Source of the DNA: an uncultured Caulobacteraceae bacterium
Lineage (GTDB): Bacteria > Pseudomonadota > Alphaproteobacteria > Caulobacterales > Caulobacteraceae
NCBI GenBank assembly: GCA_903884915.1
Contig: CAISGS010000545.1
Coordinates: forward strand, 1-13,457
Direction of reading: 5' to 3'
Length of the DNA stretch: 13,457 nt
This document shows positions 6,758 to 13,457 of this stretch, piece by piece (within the stretch, counting starts at the first letter, position 1; the number at the start of each line of letters is the position of its first letter). The notes beneath the pieces are model-generated. The model saw only the letters and a program-made list of their open reading frames with translations. It made no database searches and was not told where the DNA came from. The translations under genes were made by a program, and so were the position numbers.

Positions 6758-9709
6758 ATGGCGGACGATACCGGGCGGCTGAATCAACTTCTTGAGCAGA
6801 CCTCCTTCCTCTACGGCGGCAATGGCGCATTCGTGGAGGCGCTCTATGCGCGGTGGGCCAAAGACCCCGCCTCGGTACAGCCATCGTGGCAGGTGTTCTT
6901 CGCCGGTCTGCATGAGCCGACGGCAGACGCCGTTGATGCGGTGCGAAGGCCCGGTTGGGTAGGCGGTCAAACCCCGCAGGCCCGCCCCGATTGGCTGTCT
7001 GCCCTTGATGGCCAGTGGCCAGCGGTCGAGGCCAAGATTGCTCAAAAGATCACCGACAAGGCCCCCGCCGCGACACCCGAAGCCGTCCGGGCTGCCACGC
7101 TCGACAGTCTGCGCGCCATCATGATGATCCGCGCCTATCGGATGCGCGGCCATTTGGCGGCCAATCTTGATCCTTTGGGCCTTAACGAAAAGCCCGATAC
7201 GACCGAACTGGACCCGGCCAGCTATGGCTTCTCTGAGGCCGATTACGACCGTCCGATCTTCCTTGACTATGTTCTGGGCCTTGAGACCAGCACTGTGCGC
7301 GAGATCGTCTCGATCCTGCGCCGGACCTACTGCGGCAATGTCGGCGTGCAATATATGCACATCTCCGATCCTGTCGAAAAGCAGTGGCTGCAGGAGCGGA
7401 TCGAAGGCAAGGACAAGGAAATCACCTTCACGCCTCAGGGCAAGGTGGCGATCCTCAAAAAGCTGATCGAGGCCGAGGGCTTTGAGCGCTTCCTGCACAA
7501 GCGTTTCCCCGGCACCAAGCGTTTTGGTCTGGATGGCGGTGAGGCCACGGTCCCCGCGCTCGAACAGATCATCAAGCGCGGCGGCGCTCTGGGCGTCGAC
7601 GATATCGTCATTGGCATGCCGCACCGTGGCCGTCTGAACGTGTTGGCCGCTGTGATGGGCAAGCCCTATCGCGTCATCTTCCACGAGTTCCAAGGCGGCT
7701 CGTCCGTGCCCTCCGATATCGGCGGGTCTGGCGATGTGAAATATCATATGGGCGCCTCGTCGGACCGGAGTTTCGATGAGAACAGTGTCCACCTGTCGTT
7801 GACGGCCAACCCGTCCCACTTGGAAATCGTCAATCCGGTGGTGCTGGGTAAGGCCCGCGCCAAGCAGGCGGAAAAGCTTCGGCAAGATCCAGAGGGCGGT
7901 CGTGGACACGTGCTGCCCCTGCTGCTTCACGGCGATGCGGCCTTTGCCGGTCAGGGCGTGGTGGCGGAATGTTTCGCCCTGATGGGGCTGAAGGGTTATC
8001 GCACCGGCGGTACCATTCACTTCATCGTCAATAATCAGATCGGCTTTACCACCAGCCCCCGCTTCTCGCGCTCGTCCCCCTATCCATCGGACGTCGCCCT
8101 GATGGTCGAGGCCCCGATCCTTCACGCCAATGGGGATGACCCAGAGGCCGTGGTCTTTGCCGCCAAGGTCGCCACCGAATATCGTCAGAAGTTCGGTAAG
8201 GACGTGGTCATCGATATGTTCTGTTATCGCCGGTTCGGCCATAATGAGGGCGACGATCCGACCATGACCCAGCCCCTGATGTACGCCAAGATCAAGGGCC
8301 ACCCCTCGACCCGCGAAATCTATAGCCAACGGCTGATCGAGCAGGGCGTGGTTACGGCTGCAGAGCTTGACGGATGGTTGACCGGCTTTGAGTCCTTCCT
8401 TGATGCCGAATTTGAGGCCGGTAAGGTCTATAAGGCTGACAAGGCTGACTGGCTGGACGGGGCTTGGAGCGGCCTTGCACGCCCCGACGGCGATGATCGC
8501 AAGTTCGACACCGCCGTGCCGCTGCAAAAGCTCAAAGATATTGGCTCGCGCCTGACAACGGTTCCCAACCACATTGACGTGCATAAGACCGTCAAGCGCG
8601 TGGTCGAAGGCCGCCGGACCGCCATCGAAGCTGGTGAAGGTCTGGACTGGTCAACGGGCGAGCATCTGGCCTTCGCGACCCTGCTGGATGAAGGCTTCCC
8701 CGTGCGTCTGTCCGGTCAGGACAGCGTCCGCGGCACCTTCGTGCAACGCCACTCGGACCTGATCGATCAGACGACTGAAGAGCACTATACGCCGCTGAAC
8801 AATATCCGCCCCGGTCAGGCCCACTATGAGGTTATCGACTCGCTTCTGTCAGAAGAGGCGGTTTTGGGCTTTGAATATGGTTTCAGCCTTGCCGATCCCA
8901 ACACGCTCGTGATGTGGGAAGCGCAGTTTGGTGACTTTGCCAACGGCGCTCAGGTGGTGGTCGACCAGTTCATCAGTTCGGGTGAACGCAAGTGGCTGCG
9001 GATGAGCGGTCTGGTGATGCTGCTGCCCCATGGCTATGAGGGACAGGGCCCAGAGCACTCTTCGGCCCGTCTTGAGCGCTATCTGCAAAGCTGCGCTGAA
9101 GACAATATGCAGGTGGTCAATGTCTCGACCCCGGCCAACTATTTCCACGCCCTGCGTCGTCAGATGCACCGCCCATTCCGCAAGCCCTTGGTGGTCATGA
9201 CGCCCAAGTCCTTGCTGCGTCACAAGAAGGCGGTCTCAAAGCTAACGGACATGGCCGATGGATCGTCCTTCCACCGCGTTCTGTGGGATGATGCCGAGAT
9301 CAATCCGGCCCTGACCTCGACCAAGCTGAAGTCGGATGATCAGATCCGCCGCGTGATCATGTGCTCGGGCAAGGTCTATTATGACCTGCTGGACGATCGC
9401 GAAAAGCGCGGGATTGACGATGTTTATCTGCTGCGTCTGGAACAGTTCTATCCCTGGCCCGTTAAGTCGGTGACCAAGGAGCTGGCGCGCTTCAAGAACG
9501 CTGAGCTGGTCTGGTGTCAGGAAGAGCCAAAGAACATGGGGGCCTGGACCTTCGTGGATCCTTGGATCGAGCTGACCTTGGCCAAGATGAAGATCAAGGC
9601 CAAGCGCGCCCGTTATGTCGGACGTCCGGCCTCGGCCTCGACCGCTGCGGGTCTGATGAGCCGTCACGTGAAAGAACTTGAAACCTTCCTCGGTGAGGCC
9701 TTCGCCTAA
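6758..9709 (+). CDS. sucA: 2-oxoglutarate dehydrogenase E1 component
   Basis: The 983-residue, thiamine diphosphate-dependent E1 enzyme decarboxylates 2-oxoglutarate and transfers the succinyl group to the lipoyl arm of SucB. It is longer than E. coli SucA (933), as is usual in alphaproteobacteria. Near the N-terminus is the family segment FLYGGNGAFVEALYARW that precedes the E1 fold and is thought to contact E2. Further motifs are HRGRLNVL from His289, the thiamine-diphosphate/Mg segment HGDAAFAGQG (Asp393), NNQIGFTT, FGHNEGDDP, PHGYEGQGPEHSS with His758, and the C-terminal EEPKNMGAW. There is no fused acyltransferase domain of the actinobacterial Kgd type. The ATG has AGGA nine bases upstream. 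It lies third in the suc operon, between sucD (68 bp) and sucB (60 bp), and both gaps hold inverted repeats. A long open frame on the opposite strand (6743-8584) is a compositional shadow. Confidence 0.97.
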   Translation: MADDTGRLNQLLEQTSFLYGGNGAFVEALYARWAKDPASVQPSWQVFFAGLHEPTADAVDAVRRPGWVGGQTPQARPDWLSALDGQWPAVEAKIAQKITDKAPAATPEAVRAATLDSLRAIMMIRAYRMRGHLAANLDPLGLNEKPDTTELDPASYGFSEADYDRPIFLDYVLGLETSTVREIVSILRRTYCGNVGVQYMHISDPVEKQWLQERIEGKDKEITFTPQGKVAILKKLIEAEGFERFLHKRFPGTKRFGLDGGEATVPALEQIIKRGGALGVDDIVIGMPHRGRLNVLAAVMGKPYRVIFHEFQGGSSVPSDIGGSGDVKYHMGASSDRSFDENSVHLSLTANPSHLEIVNPVVLGKARAKQAEKLRQDPEGGRGHVLPLLLHGDAAFAGQGVVAECFALMGLKGYRTGGTIHFIVNNQIGFTTSPRFSRSSPYPSDVALMVEAPILHANGDDPEAVVFAAKVATEYRQKFGKDVVIDMFCYRRFGHNEGDDPTMTQPLMYAKIKGHPSTREIYSQRLIEQGVVTAAELDGWLTGFESFLDAEFEAGKVYKADKADWLDGAWSGLARPDGDDRKFDTAVPLQKLKDIGSRLTTVPNHIDVHKTVKRVVEGRRTAIEAGEGLDWSTGEHLAFATLLDEGFPVRLSGQDSVRGTFVQRHSDLIDQTTEEHYTPLNNIRPGQAHYEVIDSLLSEEAVLGFEYGFSLADPNTLVMWEAQFGDFANGAQVVVDQFISSGERKWLRMSGLVMLLPHGYEGQGPEHSSARLERYLQSCAEDNMQVVNVSTPANYFHALRRQMHRPFRKPLVVMTPKSLLRHKKAVSKLTDMADGSSFHRVLWDDAEINPALTSTKLKSDDQIRRVIMCSGKVYYDLLDDREKRGIDDVYLLRLEQFYPWPVKSVTKELARFKNAELVWCQEEPKNMGAWTFVDPWIELTLAKMKIKAKRARYVGRPASASTAAGLMSRHVKELETFLGEAFA

Positions 9710-9725
9710 GGCAAGCCCACCCTTG

Positions 9726-9750
9726 GGACGCGATCGCGTCCTGCCGTTTT
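9726..9750 (+). promoter_or_regulatory. 16-bp perfect palindrome and short T-run between sucA and sucB
   Basis: GGACGCGATCGCGTCC (9726-9741) is a perfect palindrome. As RNA it can form a 6-bp stem with a GATC loop, followed after TGCCG by four T residues (9747-9750). It starts 16 bp after the sucA stop codon. It could be a weak intrinsic terminator or attenuator, a stability hairpin, or a protein-binding site; the T-run is short and displaced, so terminator strength is probably low. Confidence 0.5.
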
Positions 9751-9754
9751 GACT

Positions 9755-9758
9755 GGAG
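9755..9758 (+). promoter_or_regulatory. Ribosome binding site that sets the sucB start
   Basis: GGAG stands 11 bases before ATG 9770. The reading frame is open further upstream to a TTG at 9749, but that codon precedes this site and would add seven residues ahead of the conserved MADI...PALGES beginning, so the ATG is preferred. Confidence 0.6.
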
Positions 9759-9769
9759 TAGATAGACCG

Positions 9770-10963
9770 ATGGCCGACATCATGACCCCCGCCCTTGGCG
9801 AGTCCGTTGCCGAAGCGACCGTGGCCCGCTGGACCAAAAAGGTTGGTGATGCGGTCAAGCGTGACGAGATGCTGATCGAGCTGGAAACCGATAAGGTCAG
9901 CCTCGAGGTCGTCTCTCCGGCTGACGGTGTCTTGACCGAGATCGTCGCCGCTGAGGGCGATACGGTCCTTCCGGGCGCTCTGCTCGGCCGTGTCACCGCT
10001 GGCGCAGCGGCAAGTCCGTCGGCTCCTGCGCCTGCTCCCGTCGCAGCCCCTGTTCCAGCGCCTGCACCCGCCCCCGTCGCCGCTACGGCTCCTGTTGCCC
10101 CATCGGTTCGCCGCATTGCCGCTGAGACCGGTCTGGACACCAGCACCGTTGCCGGTTCCGGCAAGGATGGCCGGGTGACCAAGGGCGACGCGCTGGCGGC
10201 CCTCGAAGCTCGCGCCGCTGCCCCAGCGGTCGCCGCCGCCCCCTCTGCACCGCGTCCGGTTCATGAGCGTGAAGATCGGGTCAAGATGACCCGCCTGCGC
10301 CAGACCATCGCCCGGCGCCTGAAGGAAGCTCAGAACACCGCCGCCATGCTGACGACCTTCAACGAGGTGGATATGAGCGCGGTCATGGCCCTGCGTAACC
10401 AGTATAAGGACGTGTTCGAAAAGCGTCACGGGGTGAAGCTCGGCTTCATGTCGTTCTTCGTGAAGGCCTGCGTTGAGGCTCTAAAGGACGTGCCCGACGT
10501 CAATGCTGAGATCGATGGTACCGACCTGATCTATAAGAACCATTATGACATCGGCGTTGCGGTCGGCACCGAAAAGGGCCTGGTTGTTCCCGTGGTGCGC
10601 GATGCTGAGACCCTTAGCTTGGCCGGTATCGAAAAGGCCATTGGCGCCTTAGGCAAGAAGGCCCGCGACGGTCAACTGTCGATCGACGACATGCAGGGCG
10701 GCACCTTCACCATCTCTAATGGCGGGGTCTATGGCTCGCTCATGTCCACCCCGATCCTCAACGCGCCCCAGTCGGGCATATTGGGCATGCACAAGATTCA
10801 GGATCGTCCGATGGTGGTCGGCGGTCAGATCGTCGTGCGTCCGATGATGTATCTGGCCCTTAGCTATGACCACCGCGTGGTCGATGGCCAAGGCGCCGTG
10901 ACCTTCCTGGTCAAGGTGAAGGACTATATCGAAGATCCACAGCGCCTGCTGCTGAACCTCTAG
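9770..10963 (+). CDS. sucB: 2-oxoglutarate dehydrogenase E2, dihydrolipoyl succinyltransferase
   Basis: This 397-residue protein forms the core of the 2-oxoglutarate dehydrogenase complex and moves the succinyl group from the lipoyl arm to CoA. The N-terminal lipoyl domain (about 1-78) carries the modified lysine Lys42 in [12 protein letters not shown] flexible Ala/Pro-rich linker (about 80-110, repeated AP pairs) leads to the peripheral-subunit-binding domain (about 112-148: [11 protein letters not shown]...[10 protein letters not shown]), which docks E1 and E3. A second Ala/Pro linker precedes the acyltransferase domain (about 165-397), with the catalytic pair His368 and Asp372 in SYDHRVVDG and the ending RLLLNL. 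There is one lipoyl domain, as in succinyltransferases generally. I chose ATG 9770 over the upstream TTG 9749 because of the ribosome site and the conserved N-terminus. A terminator-like hairpin lies just after the stop codon. Confidence 0.97.
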   Translation: MADIMTPALGESVAEATVARWTKKVGDAVKRDEMLIELETDKVSLEVVSPADGVLTEIVAAEGDTVLPGALLGRVTAGAAASPSAPAPAPVAAPVPAPAPAPVAATAPVAPSVRRIAAETGLDTSTVAGSGKDGRVTKGDALAALEARAAAPAVAAAPSAPRPVHEREDRVKMTRLRQTIARRLKEAQNTAAMLTTFNEVDMSAVMALRNQYKDVFEKRHGVKLGFMSFFVKACVEALKDVPDVNAEIDGTDLIYKNHYDIGVAVGTEKGLVVPVVRDAETLSLAGIEKAIGALGKKARDGQLSIDDMQGGTFTISNGGVYGSLMSTPILNAPQSGILGMHKIQDRPMVVGGQIVVRPMMYLALSYDHRVVDGQGAVTFLVKVKDYIEDPQRLLLNL

Positions 10964-10965
10964 TC

Positions 10966-11002
10966 GGCGGGCCGGAAACCCCGGTCCTAACCGCCTCTTT
11001 TT
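10966..11002 (+). terminator. Terminator-like hairpin between sucB and lpd
   Basis: Two bases after the sucB stop codon, GGCGG-GCCGG (10966-10975) can pair with CCGGT (10981-10985, one G-U) and CCGCC (10991-10995). The loop is AAACC and there is a 5-nt bulge (10986-10990). A TC and then five T residues (10998-11002) follow. This resembles an intrinsic terminator, though the bulge weakens it. Only 36 bp remain before the lpd ATG, so a separate full promoter after it is unlikely; partial read-through into lpd is the simplest reading. Confidence 0.55.
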
Positions 11003-11038
11003 CCTGACCATTCAACGACCCAAAGCGGATTTAAGCTC

Positions 11039-12436
11039 ATGGCCCAGTACGACGTCGTCATTATCGGGGGCGGCCCCGGCGGCTACAATGCGGCGATCCG
11101 CGCCGGTCAGCTTGGCCTCAAGGTCGCCTGTATCGAGGGGCGCGGCACCCTCGGCGGCACCTGTCTGAATGTCGGCTGCATCCCCTCCAAGGCGATGTTG
11201 CACGCGTCTGAGCTCTATGAACTGGCGAACAAGGATTTCGCCAAGATGGGCATCGACGGCAAGGTCACGGTCAATCTGCCGGTCATGCTGCAACAGAAGG
11301 CCGATTCTGTTCTGGCCCTGACCAAGGGCATTGAGTTCCTGCTCAAGAAGAACAAGGTCGACTATATCAAGGGTTGGGGCCGCATTGCCGGTCCAGGCAA
11401 GGTCGCGGTTAAGGCCGAGGACGGCACTGAGACGGTTCTCGACACCCTCAACACCATCATCGCCACGGGCTCAGAGCCGACTCCCCTTCCGGGCGTCGAT
11501 GTTGATCAGAACCGGATCATTGATTCGACCGGCGCTCTGGTCATTCCTGAAATCCCAAAATCGATGGTCGTCATTGGTGCGGGCATTATCGGGCTTGAGC
11601 TCGGCTCGGTCTGGCGCCGCCTTGGCGCCGAGGTCACGGTGGTGGAATATCTCGACCGCATCACACCGGGAATGGACGCCGAAACCGCCAAGACCTTCCA
11701 GCGCATCCTGACCAAGCAGGGGGTCAAGTTTAAGCTGGGGACCAAGGTCACGGGGGCCAAGGCCTCCAAGACCGGCGTCGCCCTGACGTTGGAGCCCGCC
11801 GCTGGCGGCGACGCTGAGACCTTGAATGCAGACTATGTTCTGGTCGCCATTGGTCGTCGTCCCTATACGGACGGTCTAGGGCTGGAAACGGTCGGGATCG
11901 TGCCGGACAAGCGCGGCTTCATCGCCAATGACCATTTCAAGACCTCGGCTCCAGGTGTCTGGGTTGTCGGTGACGCCACCTATGGCCCCATGCTGGCCCA
12001 TAAGGCCGAAGATGACGGCGTGGCCTGTATCGAGCTGATCGCGGGCAAGGCCGGTCACGTGAACTATGATCTGGTCCCCAGCGTCGTCTACACCTTCCCG
12101 GAAGTGGCCTGGGTTGGCAAGAATGAGGAAGAGCTTAAGGCCGCTGGCATCGCCTATAAGACGGGCAAGTTTCCCTTCACCGCCAATAGCCGCGCCAAGG
12201 TCAATCATGAGGGCGAAGGCTTTGTGAAAGTGCTGGCCGATGCCACCACCGACCAGATCCTCGGCGTCCACATGATCGGCCCTCAGGTCGGCGAGATGAT
12301 CGGCGAATATTGCGTGGCCATGGAGTTTTCGGCCTCGTCCGAAGATGTGGCCCGCACCAGCCACCCCCACCCGACCCGCTCCGAAGCCCTGCGCCAAGCA
12401 GCCATGGGCGTCGAGGGCTGGACCATGCAGGCCTAA
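11039..12436 (+). CDS. lpdA: Dihydrolipoyl dehydrogenase (E3)
   Basis: The 465-residue FAD-dependent E3 reoxidises the dihydrolipoyl arm of E2 and passes the electrons to NAD+. The N-terminal FAD site is [14 protein letters not shown] (about 6-19). The redox-active disulphide is Cys42-Cys47 in [14 protein letters not shown]. The NAD-binding fold is marked by [16 protein letters not shown], and a second FAD contact by VWVVGDA. The C-terminal dimerisation domain ends with the active-site pair His444 and Glu449 in SHPHPTRSE. It is the last gene of the suc operon, 75 bp after sucB, so it is most likely the E3 of the 2-oxoglutarate complex; E3 proteins are often shared with other 2-oxo acid dehydrogenases, and a second lpd beside pdh elsewhere in the genome is possible. 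The ribosome site (GCGGAT region) is weak. The ATG is supported by the family's MAxYDVxxIGGGPGG start. Confidence 0.96.
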   Translation: MAQYDVVIIGGGPGGYNAAIRAGQLGLKVACIEGRGTLGGTCLNVGCIPSKAMLHASELYELANKDFAKMGIDGKVTVNLPVMLQQKADSVLALTKGIEFLLKKNKVDYIKGWGRIAGPGKVAVKAEDGTETVLDTLNTIIATGSEPTPLPGVDVDQNRIIDSTGALVIPEIPKSMVVIGAGIIGLELGSVWRRLGAEVTVVEYLDRITPGMDAETAKTFQRILTKQGVKFKLGTKVTGAKASKTGVALTLEPAAGGDAETLNADYVLVAIGRRPYTDGLGLETVGIVPDKRGFIANDHFKTSAPGVWVVGDATYGPMLAHKAEDDGVACIELIAGKAGHVNYDLVPSVVYTFPEVAWVGKNEEELKAAGIAYKTGKFPFTANSRAKVNHEGEGFVKVLADATTDQILGVHMIGPQVGEMIGEYCVAMEFSASSEDVARTSHPHPTRSEALRQAAMGVEGWTMQA

Positions 12437-12465
12437 ATCAGGCCGCAACCCATCAGACGATCTTG

Positions 12466-12497
12466 GGCGCATCCTCAGGCATGGGGGTGCGCCTTTT
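12466..12497 (+). terminator. Terminator of the suc operon, inside the 3' end of xerC
   Basis: Bases 12466-12476 can pair with 12483-12493 over 11 bp (two G-U pairs), with the six-base loop AGGCAT, directly followed by TTTT (12494-12497). This fits an intrinsic terminator on the plus strand, starting 30 bp after the lpd stop. The xerC stop (complement of 12475-12477) falls within the hairpin, so most of the 3' arm and the T-run are also xerC's last codons. No T-run exists on the other side for the minus strand, so it looks one-directional. Confidence 0.65.
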
Positions 12498-13422
12498 CGT
12501 AGGCGGCCATCAGGCCTGCGGCATCCACATCCGTATAGCGCTGGGTGGTCGATAGAGAGGCGTGGCCGAGCAGGTCTTGGATGGCGCGAAGGTCTGCCCC
12601 GGCCCCCAACAGATGGGTGGCGAAGGAGTGGCGAAGGGCGTGGGGCGTGGCGCTGTCGGGCAGGCCCAAACGACTACGCAGATTTTGCATCAGGGCCTGA
12701 GCATGGCGCGGACTATAGGCCCCGCCGCGTTTGGCCCGGAACAGGGCGTCTTCGGGGGTCAGCTGGAATGGCACCTCGGCCAGATAGACCTCTACCGCCT
12801 CAGTGACCGCAGGCAGGACCGGAACGATGCGGGTCTTGCCGCCCTTGCCGGTAATGCGCACCGAGCCTTGCAAAGGCGCATCAGCGAAGGTCAGGGATAG
12901 GGCCTCTGAAATGCGCAGGCCGCAGCCATAGAGCAGGGTCAGAACAGCGCAGTCGCGCGCCACCTCCCACGGCTCGTGCTCCAGATCGCTGGCCGCCTCC
13001 TCGATCAGACCGAAGGCCTGATCCTCGCTGACGGGACGCGGTACGCCAGGTTTGACCTTGGGGCCGCGCACGAGGCTCATGGCGGCATTGGGCATGCCCA
13101 TGCGCCGGTCAAGCCAGCGATGGAATGAGCGGATGGCCGATAGCGCTTGCGATAGAGAGCGCGGCGATAGGGGCCGCTCGCATTGAACGCGGCTCGACAG
13201 ATAGGACCGCACCTCGGCAGCGGTGACCCCGCCCAGATCGGCAAAGCGCAGGGGCTCGCCGCGATGGGTTTCGATAAAATAAAGATAGGGCCCGACACAG
13301 TCGCCGTAGGCTCGCAAGGTGCGCGGCGAGGAGCGGCGCTCATGGTCCATATAGGTCAACCAAGCGCGCAGCCCGTCTTGGGCCGTGTTCAGATCGCTTG
13401 GCGAGCCTAGAGCACCGGCCAT
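12475..13422 (-). CDS. xerC: Tyrosine recombinase XerC
   Basis: The 315-residue site-specific recombinase acts with XerD at the dif site to resolve chromosome dimers at cell division. The N-terminal SAM-like core-binding domain (about 14-108) includes LTYMDHERRSSPRTLRAYG. The catalytic domain (about 125-310) has every active-site residue: Arg170 in LLYGCGLRISEAL, Lys193 in TGKGGKTR, His261 and Arg264 in PHALRHSFATHLL, His287 in LLGHASLSTTQ, and the nucleophile Tyr296 in QRYTDVD. Motif spelling and length fit XerC better than a phage integrase. ATG 13422 follows a GGACGG ribosome-like site. The gene converges on lpd, leaving a 38-bp gap. The likely DUF484 gene overlaps its start upstream, the same order as yigA-xerC in E. 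coli, which supports the XerC rather than XerD assignment. Confidence 0.93.
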   Translation of the reverse strand: MAGALGSPSDLNTAQDGLRAWLTYMDHERRSSPRTLRAYGDCVGPYLYFIETHRGEPLRFADLGGVTAAEVRSYLSSRVQCERPLSPRSLSQALSAIRSFHRWLDRRMGMPNAAMSLVRGPKVKPGVPRPVSEDQAFGLIEEAASDLEHEPWEVARDCAVLTLLYGCGLRISEALSLTFADAPLQGSVRITGKGGKTRIVPVLPAVTEAVEVYLAEVPFQLTPEDALFRAKRGGAYSPRHAQALMQNLRSRLGLPDSATPHALRHSFATHLLGAGADLRAIQDLLGHASLSTTQRYTDVDAAGLMAAYEKAHPHA

Positions 13423-13457
13423 CGTTCTGCCGTCCGTTCCACCACTCGCGCTAAGAA
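13407..13457 (-). CDS. Partial gene, C-terminal 16 residues, possibly DUF484 (YigA-like)
   Basis: A frame open from the right edge ends at TAG (complement of 13407-13409). It reads FLARVVERTAERWPVL and overlaps the xerC start by 16 bases. Such an ending resembles the basic, amphipathic C-terminus of DUF484 proteins, which are found just upstream of xerC in E. coli (yigA) and in many proteobacteria. Only 16 residues are visible, so the call rests mainly on context and is tentative. If correct, xerC is translationally coupled to it. Confidence 0.3.
   Translation of the reverse strand, partial: FLARVVERTAERWPVL

Noticed and set aside
6743..8584. 613-codon open frame on the minus strand opposite sucA
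   Set aside because: It lies entirely within sucA in antisense, shows no recognisable domain, and is the kind of open frame that GC-rich codon bias produces opposite a real gene.
9749..9769. TTG start for sucB
   Set aside because: It precedes the GGAG ribosome site and adds residues before the conserved lipoyl-domain start.
9242..10429. 395-codon minus-strand open frame spanning the end of sucA and start of sucB
   Set aside because: It is antisense to two clear genes and has a low-complexity Gly/Arg-rich stretch that mirrors the Ala/Pro linker of SucB; no family resemblance.
12475..13422. XerC-like gene as sign of a mobile element or integrase
   Set aside because: Motifs, length and the convergent core-gene context fit chromosomal XerC; no attachment repeats, tRNA or cargo genes are present.

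Overview
The window looks like chromosomal core DNA from a GC-rich alphaproteobacterium, probably of the Caulobacterales. Three things point there: an uninterrupted sucC-sucD-sucA-sucB-lpd block followed by a convergent xerC, the alphaproteobacterial length of SucA (983 residues), and a sucC promoter candidate whose -10 matches the Caulobacter housekeeping form. The taxonomic call is an inference; no rRNA or other marker is present. I see no tRNA, rRNA, CRISPR array, insertion sequence or prophage.

Left end (1-4322). A membrane-protein gene on the minus strand runs off the left edge (N-terminal 72 codons, possibly a LytTR-type regulator). It diverges from a small plus-strand DUF2306-like membrane protein (358-870). 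The gap between them holds three copies of a 9-bp direct repeat spaced 31 and 21 bp, i.e. about three and two helical turns. Next comes a 1125-residue membrane protein that joins a GH18-like domain, a NodB/CE4 polysaccharide deacetylase domain and a GT2 glycosyltransferase domain. Its predicted topology would place synthesis in the cytoplasm and modification or cleavage in the periplasm. This is the least understood gene in the window.

Centre (4323-12497). After a 265-bp gap with a good sigma70-type promoter candidate, five genes on one strand encode succinyl-CoA synthetase (SucC, SucD) and all three components of the 2-oxoglutarate dehydrogenase complex (E1 SucA, E2 SucB, E3 Lpd). These carry out two consecutive TCA-cycle steps, from 2-oxoglutarate to succinyl-CoA to succinate. 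Gaps are 53-75 bp. The last three each contain an inverted repeat: a 9-bp dyad before sucA, a 16-bp perfect palindrome before sucB, and a terminator-like hairpin with a T5 run before lpd. A strong terminator-like hairpin follows lpd and lies partly inside the 3' end of the convergent xerC.

Right end (12475-13457). On the minus strand is xerC, the chromosome-dimer-resolving tyrosine recombinase, with all catalytic residues present. The tail of an upstream gene, consistent with DUF484 (YigA), overlaps its start. The central metabolic genes are ordinary; the interest lies in the tri-domain polysaccharide protein, the repeat-bearing divergent promoter region and the intercistronic hairpins.
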